Below are positions 50,263 through 60,200 of a stretch of 64,000 nt of DNA, piece after piece. The stretch is from the NCBI RefSeq assembly GCF_002263495.1, contig NZ_CP022753.1, positions 3,596,001-3,660,000 on the forward strand. The letters are read 5' to 3'. The position numbers and the translations under genes were made by a program. The DNA is from Nocardiopsis gilva YIM 90087. GTDB taxonomy: Bacteria; Actinomycetota; Actinomycetes; Streptosporangiales; Streptosporangiaceae. The first letter of the stretch is position 1. Every line of letters begins with the position of its first letter. The notes beneath the pieces are model-generated. The model was not told the DNA's origin. It was given only the letters and a program-made list of their open reading frames with translations, and searched no databases.

Positions 50263-52107
50263 ATGACCGCAACGTCTGATCCGGCACGGGAGCTGCTGCC
50301 CACCGCCACCGGGAAGCGGACCGCCGCGGTGGTGGGCGGGTTGCTCCGACGCAACCGGGTCATCGCCGTAAGCGCGTTCCTGGCGATGGTCGGGGCCACC
50401 GGCATCGGACTGCTCACCGCGCCGCTGCTGGGGCACATCGTCGACATCGTCGCCGAGAAGGGCGGGGTCGGGGCCATCACCGTGCCGGTGGTGCTGCTCG
50501 CCGTCGTCGCGCTCGCGCGAGGGGCGGCGACCTCGGTGGGGCTGACCCTGGTGGCGCGACTCGGCGAGGGCATGCTCGCCACGCTGCGCGAGCGGTTCAT
50601 CGACAAGGCGCTGCACCTGCCCCTCGAACAGGTGGAGCAGGCCGGCTCCGGGGACCTGACCGCGCGCGTGACCAGTGATGTGGCCGAGGTCGCCAAGTCG
50701 GTGCGTGAGGCACTGCCCGAGCTGGGTCGGTCACTGCTGACCATCACCCTGACGCTGGGCGCGCTCGCCGTGCTCGACTGGCGGTTCCTCGTGGCAGCGC
50801 TCCTGGCCGCCCCCATCCAGCTGCTGACCGTGCGCTGGTACCTGCGCCGCGCCGTCCCCCTCTACGCCGCCCAGCGCGTCGCCATCGGCGCCCAGCAGCA
50901 GCAGCTTCTCGACACCGTCGGCGGCGCGCGGACCGTGCGGGCCTTCCGGCTCACCGATGACCACGTGGAGCGGGTCTCCCAGCGCTCGCAGGGCGCCGTC
51001 GACCTGTCCCTGCGCGGCATCCGGCTGGTGACCGGCTTCTTCGCCCGGCTCAACCTGGCCGAGTACATCGGCCTGGGTGGTGTCCTGGCCACTGGTTTCC
51101 TGCTCGTCAACAACGGTTCGGCGAGCATCGGTACGGCGACCGCGGCGGCGCTGTACTTCCACAGCCTCTTCAACCCGATCAACGCGGCCCTCGTCCTCCT
51201 GGACGACGCGCAGAAGGCCGGGGCGAGCCTGGCCCGGATCATCGGGGTGGCCGATCTCCCGGGCGAGACCGACGACGCCCTGGAGGGGCGACCCGGCGTG
51301 TCGCGTGGCACCGACGAGGCCGCGGCCGAGCGGCCCGTCGTGCCGGTCGATGCCTCGGTGAAGGTGGCGGGGCTCGGCCATGCCTACAAGCCCGGCCACG
51401 ACATCCTGCACGACGTGGACCTGCACATCAGCGCGCGGGAACGGGTCGCGCTGGTGGGGGCCAGCGGTGCGGGCAAGACCACCCTGGCCAAGCTGATCGC
51501 GGGCATCCACCGTCCCACCTCGGGAGCGATCGCGCTCGGCGGGGTGGGTATCGACGAGCTCGGCCCCGCGTCCATCCGCTCCACCGTCGCTCTGATCAGC
51601 CAGGAGGTGCACGTGTTCGCCGGTCCGCTGCGCGACGACCTGCGCCTGGCCCGGCCCGGCGCCACGGATGGGGAACTGCGCGAAGCTCTGGCCCGAGTCG
51701 GCGCTCTGACCTGGGTCGATGCCCTTCCCGAGGGCCTGTCGACGGTGGTCGGCGACGGCGGGCACCGGTTGACCGTGGCGCAGGCCCAGCAGCTGGCACT
51801 GGTCCGGCTGGTGCTGACCGACCCGCCGATCGCGATCCTCGACGAGGCCACCGCCGACGCGGGCAGTGCCGGCGCCCGCGAGCTGGAGGAGTCGGCCGCT
51901 CGCGCGCTGGAGGGGCGCACCGCCCTCATCGTGGCCCACCGCCTCACCCAGGCGGCCAGCGCCGACCGGGTGGTGGTGTTGGACGCCGGACGGGTCGTGG
52001 AAACGGGAACCCACGACGAGCTCGTCGCGGCGGGCGGGCGTTACGCGGCCCTGTGGGAGGTCTGGGCGGACAACCGCCGGGATGTGGATACGGAGACGGA
52101 GGGGTAG
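50263..52107 (+). CDS. ABC exporter half-transporter, ATPase-competent partner
   Basis: A 614-residue half-transporter starting at ATG with AGAGGG about 8 bases upstream. Six helices precede an NBD with intact Walker A (VALVGASGAGKTTLAKL), Walker B plus glutamate (IAILDEATAD) and H-loop (LIVAHRLTQA), but the signature is HRLTVAQAQQLA instead of LSGGQ. With the preceding protein it forms a heterodimer that has one complete ATP site (this Walker A/B/H plus the partner's LSGGQ) and one fully dead site. It is 115 bp downstream of the partner gene and should be co-transcribed under the same iron box. Confidence 0.92.
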   Translation: MTATSDPARELLPTATGKRTAAVVGGLLRRNRVIAVSAFLAMVGATGIGLLTAPLLGHIVDIVAEKGGVGAITVPVVLLAVVALARGAATSVGLTLVARLGEGMLATLRERFIDKALHLPLEQVEQAGSGDLTARVTSDVAEVAKSVREALPELGRSLLTITLTLGALAVLDWRFLVAALLAAPIQLLTVRWYLRRAVPLYAAQRVAIGAQQQQLLDTVGGARTVRAFRLTDDHVERVSQRSQGAVDLSLRGIRLVTGFFARLNLAEYIGLGGVLATGFLLVNNGSASIGTATAAALYFHSLFNPINAALVLLDDAQKAGASLARIIGVADLPGETDDALEGRPGVSRGTDEAAAERPVVPVDASVKVAGLGHAYKPGHDILHDVDLHISARERVALVGASGAGKTTLAKLIAGIHRPTSGAIALGGVGIDELGPASIRSTVALISQEVHVFAGPLRDDLRLARPGATDGELREALARVGALTWVDALPEGLSTVVGDGGHRLTVAQAQQLALVRLVLTDPPIAILDEATADAGSAGARELEESAARALEGRTALIVAHRLTQAASADRVVVLDAGRVVETGTHDELVAAGGRYAALWEVWADNRRDVDTETEG

Positions 52108-52218
52108 GCGTGTGACCTGGGCCGCTTCTGGACACACTGGGGTCTGGTCTAGGCCAATGTGTGGTACACACCGGGCGGAGGCATTTTGATTCACGTGCCC
52201 AGGACAAGGAGCGGAGCC

Positions 52219-53880
52219 ATGCCGGAGACAACCCCTGCCGAAAGCACGCGCCTCGACCAGCGTGCGGAGTGGAACGCGCTGGCCGAGCACCGCGAGAAGC
52301 TGGGCGACACGCACCTACGGGACCTGTTCGCCGCCGATCCCGGGCGGGCCGGACGCTACGGCCTGCGGGTCGGCGACCTCCACCTCGACTACTCGAAGAA
52401 CATCGTCACCGACGAGACCCTGCGTCTGCTGCGCGAGCTCGCGACCTCCACCGGGGTGACCGAGCTGCGCGACGCGATGTTCCGCGGCGACAAGATCAAC
52501 TTCACCGAGCACCGCGCCGTACTGCACACCGCGCTGCGCGCCCCCCGCGACGCTGTGATCGAGGTCGACGGGCACAACGTCGTCCCGGACGTGCACGCCG
52601 TGCTGGACCGGATGTCCGACTTCGCCGAACGCGTCCGCTCGGGTGCGTGGACGGGCCACACCGGCAAGCGCATCACGCGCGTCGTCAACATCGGCATCGG
52701 CGGATCCGACCTCGGCCCGGCCATGGCCTATGAGGCGCTGCTCCCGTTCACCGCGCGTGCGACCGACGTCCGTTTCGTCTCCAACGTCGACGGCTCCGAC
52801 CTGCACGAAGCGCTGCGCGGCGCCGACCCCGAGCAGACGCTGTTCATCATCGCGTCCAAGACCTTCACCACCATCGAGACCATCACGAACGCCACCTCCG
52901 CGCGGACGTGGCTGCTCGACGCCCTCGGCGGTGACGCCTCCGCCGTTGCCAAGCACTTCGTGGCGGTATCCACGAACGCGGAGAAGGTCGCCGAGTTCGG
53001 CATCGACACCGCCAACATGTTCGAGTTCTGGGACTGGGTGGGCGGCCGCTACTCCTACGACTCGGCGATCGGGCTGTCGCTGATGGTCGCGATCGGCCCG
53101 GACCGCTTCCGCGAGATGCTCGACGGCTTCCGGCTGATGGACGAGCACTTCCGCACCGCCCCGATCGAGGCGAACGCGCCGCTGCTGCTCGGCCTGCTCG
53201 GGATCTGGTACGGCGCCTTCTTCGACGCCCAGTCGCACGCCGTACTCCCCTACAGCCACTACCTGTCGCGTTTCACGGCCTACCTGCAGCAGCTCGACAT
53301 GGAGTCCAACGGCAAGGCCACCGACCGCTCCGGGCGACCGGTCTCCTGGCAGACCGGCCCGGTGGTCTGGGGCACGCCGGGCACCAACGGCCAGCACGCC
53401 TACTACCAGCTGCTGCACCAGGGGACGAAGATGGTCCCGGCCGACCTCATCGGCTTCGCCCGCCCCTCGGCCGAGCTCAGCCCCGAGCTGGCCGCCCAGC
53501 ACGATCTGCTGATGAGCAACCTGTTCGCCCAGGGGCAGGCGCTGGCGTTCGGGAAGACGGCCGAGGAGGTCGCGGCCGAGGGGGTGGCGGCGGAGCTGGT
53601 TCCCCACCGCACCTTCCACGGCAACCGCCCCACCACGACCATCCTGGTCTCCGAGCTGACCCCATCGGTACTCGGCCAGCTCATCGCGCTCTATGAGCAC
53701 AAGGTCTTCGTGCAGGGCGCGGTGTGGGGCATCAACAGTTTCGACCAGTGGGGTGTCGAGCTCGGCAAGATGCTGGCCAAGCGCGTCGAGCCCGCCCTGA
53801 CCGACGGCGCCGAGGTGAGCGGACTGGACGCCTCCACCGCCGATCTCGTCGCGCGCTACCGCGAGCTGCGCGGACGTTGA
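52219..53880 (+). CDS. pgi: Glucose-6-phosphate isomerase
   Basis: A 553-residue enzyme that interconverts glucose-6-phosphate and fructose-6-phosphate. ATG 52219 has AAGGAG upstream and begins the family N-terminus; an upstream in-frame ATG lacks similarity. Hallmarks are [19 protein letters not shown], the [11 protein letters not shown] block with the catalytic glutamate region, [17 protein letters not shown] and the second PGI signature [16 protein letters not shown]. Length is normal. It sits between the siderophore exporter and the NRPS, on the opposite strand from the latter, with no obvious connection to iron; it is probably a housekeeping gene next to which the locus settled. Confidence 0.97.
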   Translation: MPETTPAESTRLDQRAEWNALAEHREKLGDTHLRDLFAADPGRAGRYGLRVGDLHLDYSKNIVTDETLRLLRELATSTGVTELRDAMFRGDKINFTEHRAVLHTALRAPRDAVIEVDGHNVVPDVHAVLDRMSDFAERVRSGAWTGHTGKRITRVVNIGIGGSDLGPAMAYEALLPFTARATDVRFVSNVDGSDLHEALRGADPEQTLFIIASKTFTTIETITNATSARTWLLDALGGDASAVAKHFVAVSTNAEKVAEFGIDTANMFEFWDWVGGRYSYDSAIGLSLMVAIGPDRFREMLDGFRLMDEHFRTAPIEANAPLLLGLLGIWYGAFFDAQSHAVLPYSHYLSRFTAYLQQLDMESNGKATDRSGRPVSWQTGPVVWGTPGTNGQHAYYQLLHQGTKMVPADLIGFARPSAELSPELAAQHDLLMSNLFAQGQALAFGKTAEEVAAEGVAAELVPHRTFHGNRPTTTILVSELTPSVLGQLIALYEHKVFVQGAVWGINSFDQWGVELGKMLAKRVEPALTDGAEVSGLDASTADLVARYRELRGR

Positions 53881-54009
53881 TCTGACATCGATCGACGGCG
53901 GATCGGGGCCTGGGTCTGCTGGGTCGGCCCGGCCCCTCACTGCTGTCGCCCTCGCGGGTTTACACCACAGCGCGGGAAACGATCCCTCCTTTCCTCATGC
54001 CGACACGGG

Positions 54010-54045
54010 CGTGCCCGCCCCGCGATGCGCTGCGGGGCGGGCACG
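54010..54045. terminator. Bidirectional terminator between pgi and mbtH
   Basis: CGTGCCCGCCCCGC (54010-54023) pairs perfectly with GCGGGGCGGGCACG (54032-54045), loop 8 bases, between convergent genes. Confidence 0.88.
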
Positions 54046-54076
54046 TCGTCGATGAAGGAGCAGCGTCGAGCGCCCT

Positions 54077-54286
54077 TCAGCTCCCCATGGCCTCGACGAG
54101 GCTCTTGGGGCGCAGGTCGGTCCAGTTCTCCTCGACGTAGGCCAGGCAGGCGTCGCGCGTGTCCTCCCCGAAGACGGTCGTCCATCCGGCCGGGACCTCG
54201 GCGAAGGACGGCCACAGGGAGTGCTGTCCCTCGTCGTTGACCAGGACCAGGAAGCGGCCCTCGGCGTCGTCGAACGGGTTGCTCAT
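54077..54286 (-). CDS. mbtH: MbtH-like protein, NRPS adenylation-domain partner
   Basis: A 69-residue MbtH-like protein that binds and activates adenylation domains. Family residues are all present: MSNPFDD at the start, [25 protein letters not shown] and [11 protein letters not shown], with the three invariant tryptophan regions. Its ATG overlaps the NRPS stop in an ATGA, and the ribosome site AGGAGG is inside the NRPS 3' end. It is the last gene of the NRPS transcript and ends before a bidirectional terminator. Confidence 0.97.
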   Translation of the reverse strand: MSNPFDDAEGRFLVLVNDEGQHSLWPSFAEVPAGWTTVFGEDTRDACLAYVEENWTDLRPKSLVEAMGS

Positions 54287-57200
54287 GATTGGTTCCTCCT
54301 CAGGATGTCCGAGAGAGACAGGCCGGGGTCGGCCGCCGCCCCCTCCAGTACGGCTAGCAGGTCGTTGACCAGGCGCTCGGCAGTGGCCCGGTCGAACAGG
54401 TCCGTGGCGTAGATGAGGCCGCAGTGCACGGCCCCGCTCCCCCGCGGCTCGTAGAAGCTCAGCGTCAGGTCGGCGGGTGCCGTACCCGTCGCCACCGCGT
54501 CGAGTGTGCCGAGCTCGCCCTCCAGCTGCGTTCGCTCGGCCTGCTCGTGGTGGATGACCAGCACCTGCGGCCCCTCCCACCCGAGCTCGCGCGCCACGTC
54601 CTCCAGCGGGGTGTCCTGGCGGTCGAGCGCGCTGAGCGTGGTCTCGCGGACGCGCGCCAGGAGGTCGGTGAAGGCCGGGTCGCCGGTGGTGTCGGTCCGC
54701 AGCACCAGGGTGTTGAAGAAGCAGCCGACCAGGTCCGCCAGCTTGTCGTCGGTGCGCCCGGCCACCAGGGTGCCGATCGGCAGGTCCGACCCGGCCCCAT
54801 GGCCGGTGAGCACCGTCGCCAGGGCCGACTGCAGGACCATGAACATGCTCGTCCGCGTCGCGTGGGCGAGCTCGTCGACGGCCGCGTGGATCCGCTCGTC
54901 GAGGACGAATTCGACGACCTCGCCCCGCCCACTGCGCGTGCCAGTACGTGCGCGATCGGCGGGCAGGGGCAGCTCGGTGGGGACGCCTCGCAGGGTGCGG
55001 CGCCAGTAGTCGAGCTGGCGGGATGCGAGGCTCTGCGGGTCGGCGGGGTCACCGAGCACCTCGTGCGCCCACTTGGTGTAGTCGCCGTAGCTGACCGGCA
55101 GGGGCTCCCAGGCCGGTGCGCCGCCCCGCAGCCGCGCCGCGTAGGCCGTGTTCAGGTCGCGCAGCAGCGGCACCACCGACCACTCGTCGACGCCGAGGTA
55201 GTGCAGGGTCAGCAGCAGCGCCTGCTGGCCCTCGCCCTCGCCTGGCACCAGGAGCCGCGCCCGCATGGGGGGCTCTGCGGCCAGATCGGGCTGCGCGTGG
55301 GCACGGCGGGCGAGCTGCTTCTCCACATCGTCGCACTGTTCCACGACCAGCTCGGGGGGCTCGACCGTGCGCTGGTACACGGCGCCGTCCCGCTCGACGA
55401 ACACCGTGCGCAGCGGCTCATGGCGCTCCACCACATCGCGCAGCGCGGCGGAGAGCACCTCCGCGTCCAGTCCGTCGGGCGCGCGCAGCACCAGCGCGTG
55501 GTCGTAGGCGGGCAGCGCGCGGTACCGCGACCACCGCCACCGCTGGGCAGGGGCGAGCGGCAGCTCGTCGGGACGCTCCCGTTCCCGCAGTTCGGGCCGG
55601 GCCGCTTCGGCGCCGACGAGCTTCTCCACGATACCGGCCACGGTCGGGGCGTCGAAGACGTCCCGGATGGTCAGTTCGGCGCCGAACTCCGAGCGGATGC
55701 GGCCGAGCAGCCGCATCGACGACATCGAGTGTCCACCGAGCATGAAGAAGTCGTCGTGGACACCGATCTCCTCGATGCCCAGCCGGTCGAGGTCGAGGAT
55801 CTCGCCGAAGAGCCGCGCCAGCAGGCGCTGCTCGGGCGTCGAAGGCCGCGTGTCCCCGGCCAGGTGGCTCCAGTCCGGTTCCGGCAGCGCCTTCTTGTCC
55901 AGCTTGCCATTGGGCGTCAGCGGCAGCGGGCCGTCCAGTGGCACGACGATGGCCGGAACCATGTACTCGGGCACCAGCCCTGCCACGTGCGCGCGCAGTT
56001 CGGCCGGGTCCAGCGGTGCGCCGCCGGTATCGGCCGGGACGGCGTAGGCGACGAGCCGCACGATGTCGCCCGCGCGGTCGGCGATGACCGCCGCCTGCGC
56101 CACCCGCGGGTGGGAGGCGAGGGCGGCGATGATCTCGCCGGGCTCGATGCGGAAGCCGCGGATCTTCACCTGGTCGTCGACACGGCCGAGGAAGTCGAGG
56201 TTCCCGTCGGTCCGCCAGCGCGCCCGGTCACCGGTGCGGTACATCCGCGACCCGGGCGGGCCGAACGGGTCGGCGACGAACCGCTCGGCGGTCAGCCCGT
56301 GCCGGGCGAGGTAGCCGCGGGCCAGGCCGCGGCCGGACACGTACAGCTCACCGATCACGCCGGGCGGTACCGGGCGCAGTCCGGCGTCGAGCACGTAGCA
56401 CCGGGTGTTGGGGTCGGGGATGCCGATGGGGACGCGGGCGGTCGGGCCATGGTCCGGCTCGGGCACCCACAGGGTGGAGTTGACCGTGGCCTCGGTCAGC
56501 CCGTAGGCCGCGATCAGGTTGACCCTCCCCGCCCAGCGGTCGAACAGGTCCGGCGGCACGGTCTCGGTGCCGACGAGGATGGTCGATCCTTCCGGCAGCT
56601 CGCATTCGGCGGGCAGCGCCGACACCAGCGACGGCGGCAGGATCATGTGCGTGATGCCCTGCTCGGCGAGGAAGTCGGTGAGCGCGGCCCCCGCCACGCG
56701 TGCCTCCTCGGGGATGAGCACCAGGCGCCCGCCGTAGCACAGCGCCATGGACAGCTCGAACGCGAAGACGTCGAAGCCGATGGAGGCGAACTGCAGCACC
56801 GTGCTATCGGGGCGCAGTCCCATCTGGTCAACCGCGGTGGCGACCAGGCTGCCGATGCCCTCGTGGGAGACCACCACGCCCTTGGGGCGGCCGGTAGATC
56901 CGGAGGTGTAGATGATGTAGGCGGCCTGGTCCAGCGAGGTGACGCCGGTGGTCGGTTCAGCCGCACTGCCGACGGCGGCCTGCTCGGCGATGATGTCCGG
57001 AGCGTCGAGCAGCAGCGTGGCCACGCCCGCGACCTCGGGGATCTTGCCGGCCGTGCTCTCGGTGCCCACGACGATGCGCGCGCCGGAGTCGCCGATCATG
57101 TAGGACAGTCGGTCGCCCGGGTGGGACAGGTCGAGCGGCAGGAACGCGGCACCGAGCCGGAGCGTGCCCAGCACGGTGGCGATCATGTCGGCGGTGCGGG

Positions 57201-60200
57201 GGACCGCGACGCCGACAATGCTCTCCGGGCCGACGCCGCGCCGCCGCAGCAGCCGCGCGATCTCATCGGCGCGGGCGTCGAGCGCGGCGTAGGTGACCTC
57301 GCGCCCCCGGTCGACCACGGCGACGGCCTCGGGCTGCTCGGCGGCGCGCCGGGCGAACAGGCCGGGGACGGACAGCTCCTCGACCGTCCGCCGGGTGGCG
57401 TTGAAGTCCTCCAGCACCAGGCGCCGCTCGTCCTCGGCGAGGATGTCGACGGCACTGACCGGTGCCTCCGGTGCGGTGGCCACCGCACCGATCAGACGGG
57501 ACAGGCGGTCGCCGAGCCGGGTGACGGTGGCGGCGTCGAACAGCTCGGTCGCGTACTCGATCCGGCACGAGATGCGGCTGCCGTCGGCGGCGTCCGTGTC
57601 GGTCGCCTCCGCCGCCGTTTCCATGTACTCGGTGAAGCTGAACACGAGGTCGAACTTGGCGGTGCGCGTCTCGTAGGGCACGCCCTCGACCCGCAGGCCG
57701 GGCAGTTCCAGCAGGTCGCCGGAGCGTGCGTGGTAGCCGACCATGACCTGGAACAGCGGGTTGCGGGCCGGGGTCCGCACCGGGTTGAGCCGTTCCACGA
57801 CCGCCTCGAAGGGCACGTCGGCGTGCGAGAAGGCGGTGAGGTCGGTGTCCTTCACGCGCGCCACGAGCTCGCTGAAGCTCGGGTCACCGGAGACGTCGGT
57901 GCGCAGCACCAGCGTGTTGACGAAGAACCCGACCAGGTCGTCGAGGGCCTCGTCGGTGCGTCCCGCGATGGGGGCTCCCAGCGGGATGTCCTCCCCCGCC
58001 CCCATGCGGTGCAGCAGCGTGGCGACCGCCGCGTGCAGCAGCATGAACATGCTGGCGCCGGTCTGCTGGGCGAGCGTTCGCAGGGCCCGGCAGGTGGCGG
58101 GGTCGAGCTCCAGGTCGAGGTCGGCCCCCGCGAAGGTGGGGCGGGCCGGACGCGCCCGGTCGAGGGGCAGTTCGATCTCCTCGGGCGCGCCGTCCAGCGC
58201 GCGGGCCCAGTGGCCGAGCTGGCGGGCGGCGCGGCTGTCCGGGTCCGCGGCGTCGCCGAGCAGGCGGCGCTGCCACAGCGCGTAGTCCGCGTACTGGACG
58301 GGCAGCGGCTCCCAGTCGGGGGCGCCGCCGTCCCGCCGGGCGGCGTAGGCGGTGGCGAGGTCGCGCAGGAACGGGCGGTCGGACCACTCGTCGGTGGTGA
58401 TGTGGTGCAGGAGCAGCACGACTACGTGGTCCTCGGGCCCGAGCTCGGCGATGGTCACGCGCAGCGGCAGCTCGCGGGTGAGGCCGAAGGGGCGTGCGAC
58501 GGCGTCGCGGACGATCTCCTCCACCTCGTCCTCGTGGGCGGAGCGCGCCACGATCTCCGGTCGGGCCTGATCCGCGGGGACGATCCGCTGGAACGGCACC
58601 CCGTCCCGCTCGCCGATGAGTGTGCGCAGCGCCTCGTGCCGCGCCACGACGTCGCCCAGGGCGGCGCACCAGGCGTCGATGTCGAGGCCACCGCGCATCC
58701 GCAGCACCAGCGGGAAGTTGTAGGCAGCCGACGTGCCCTCCAGCTGCTGGATGACCCACAGTCGCTGCTGGGCGTGCGAGAGCGGGAGCTCGGCCGGGCG
58801 CTCGGCGGCGACCAGCTCGGGCCGGGGGGCCATACGCTCCTCGCTGCCGTCCCCCTGGGCGCGGCGCACCAGCTCGGCGACGGTCGGCGCCTCGAACAGG
58901 TCGCGGATGGCCAGTTCCGCCCCCAGCGCGGTGCGGGCCCGGGCGATCAGCCGGGTGGCCAGCAGCGAGTGGCCGCCGCGGTCGAAGAAGTCGTCGTCGA
59001 TCCCGACGCGCTCGACTCCGAGGGCCTCCGCGAACAGCGCGCACAGCTCCCGCTCCTCCGGCGTACGGGGCGGACGGCTCTCCTGTGCCGCCGTGAACGC
59101 GGGGGCGGGCAGGGCCCGCACGTCGAGCTTGCCGTTCACGGTCAGGGGCAGGGCGTCGACCGCGACAAGGGCGGCCGGGACCATGTAGTCGGGCAGCCGC
59201 GCCTTGAGGTGGTCGCGCAGTTCGGCGAGGAGTTCCTCGTCGCACACGGCGTAGCCGATGAGCCGCTTGTTGCCGCCGGGCCCGGAGGCGTCGGCGATCA
59301 CGGCGGCCTGCCGCACACCGGGGTGGACCTCCAGCTCCGCGGCGACCTCGCTCGGCTCGACGCGGTGCCCGCGGATCTTCACCTGGTCGTCGGTGCGGCC
59401 GAGGAAGTCCAGGTTGCCGTCGGGGCGGCGGCGCACGAGGTCGCCGGTGCGGTACATACGGTCGCCGGGTTCACCGAAGGGGTCGGCGACGAACCGCTCG
59501 GCGGTCAACCCGTGCCGGTCGTGGTAGCCGCGCGCCAGGCCGACCCCGGCGATGTACAGCTCGCCGGGGCTCCCGGGCGGGACGGGCCGCAGTCGGGAGT
59601 CGAGCACGTAGCCGCGGGTGTTCCAGATGGGGCATCCGACGGTCGGTGTCGCGCTGTCGAACGTGGAGCCGCCGAGGGTGTTGATGGTGTACTCGGTGGG
59701 GCCGTAGAGGTTGTAGCCGTAGGTGCCCTCGGTGTCGCGCAGCCGCGACCACACGGCGTCGGAGACCGCTTCCCCGCCGAGCAGCACCAGCGACGGGCGG
59801 TGGCGCCCTCCGGTGGCGCCGCTATCGGGCTGCTCGTCCTGTTCCAGCAGCCCCTCCTCGATGAGCAGCTGGGCATAGGTCGGCGTCACGTTGACGACAT
59901 CGATGCGGTGGGCGTCGCAGTAGGCCACCAGGGCCTCGGCGTCGCGGCGCAGCTCCTCGTCGCACACGTGCACCTCGTGTCCTTCGACGAGCCACAGCAG
60001 CTCCTCCCAGGACATGTCGAAGGCGAAGGACACGGTGTGGGCGATGCGGAGACGTCGCCCCGCCGACGCGAGGGCGTTCGAGCGAGCGGAGCCGTCGATG
60101 CCGACAGCCGAAGGCTGACTCGCATCGGCGGCGGAGTCGAGTGAGGAGCCCGAGCGCGCAGGGGACACTGCTGCGGCAATGGCCGGGCCGAAGATGGCCT

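Noticed and set aside
52159-52171. Palindrome GTGTGGTACACAC upstream of pgi as an operator
   Set aside because: Only 5-bp arms and a single copy; chance occurrence cannot be excluded and no regulator is linked.
54424-60144. A 1906-codon open frame on the plus strand opposite the NRPS
   Set aside because: Same cause: antisense shadow of NRPS domains, Arg/Gly/Val-rich with no motif.
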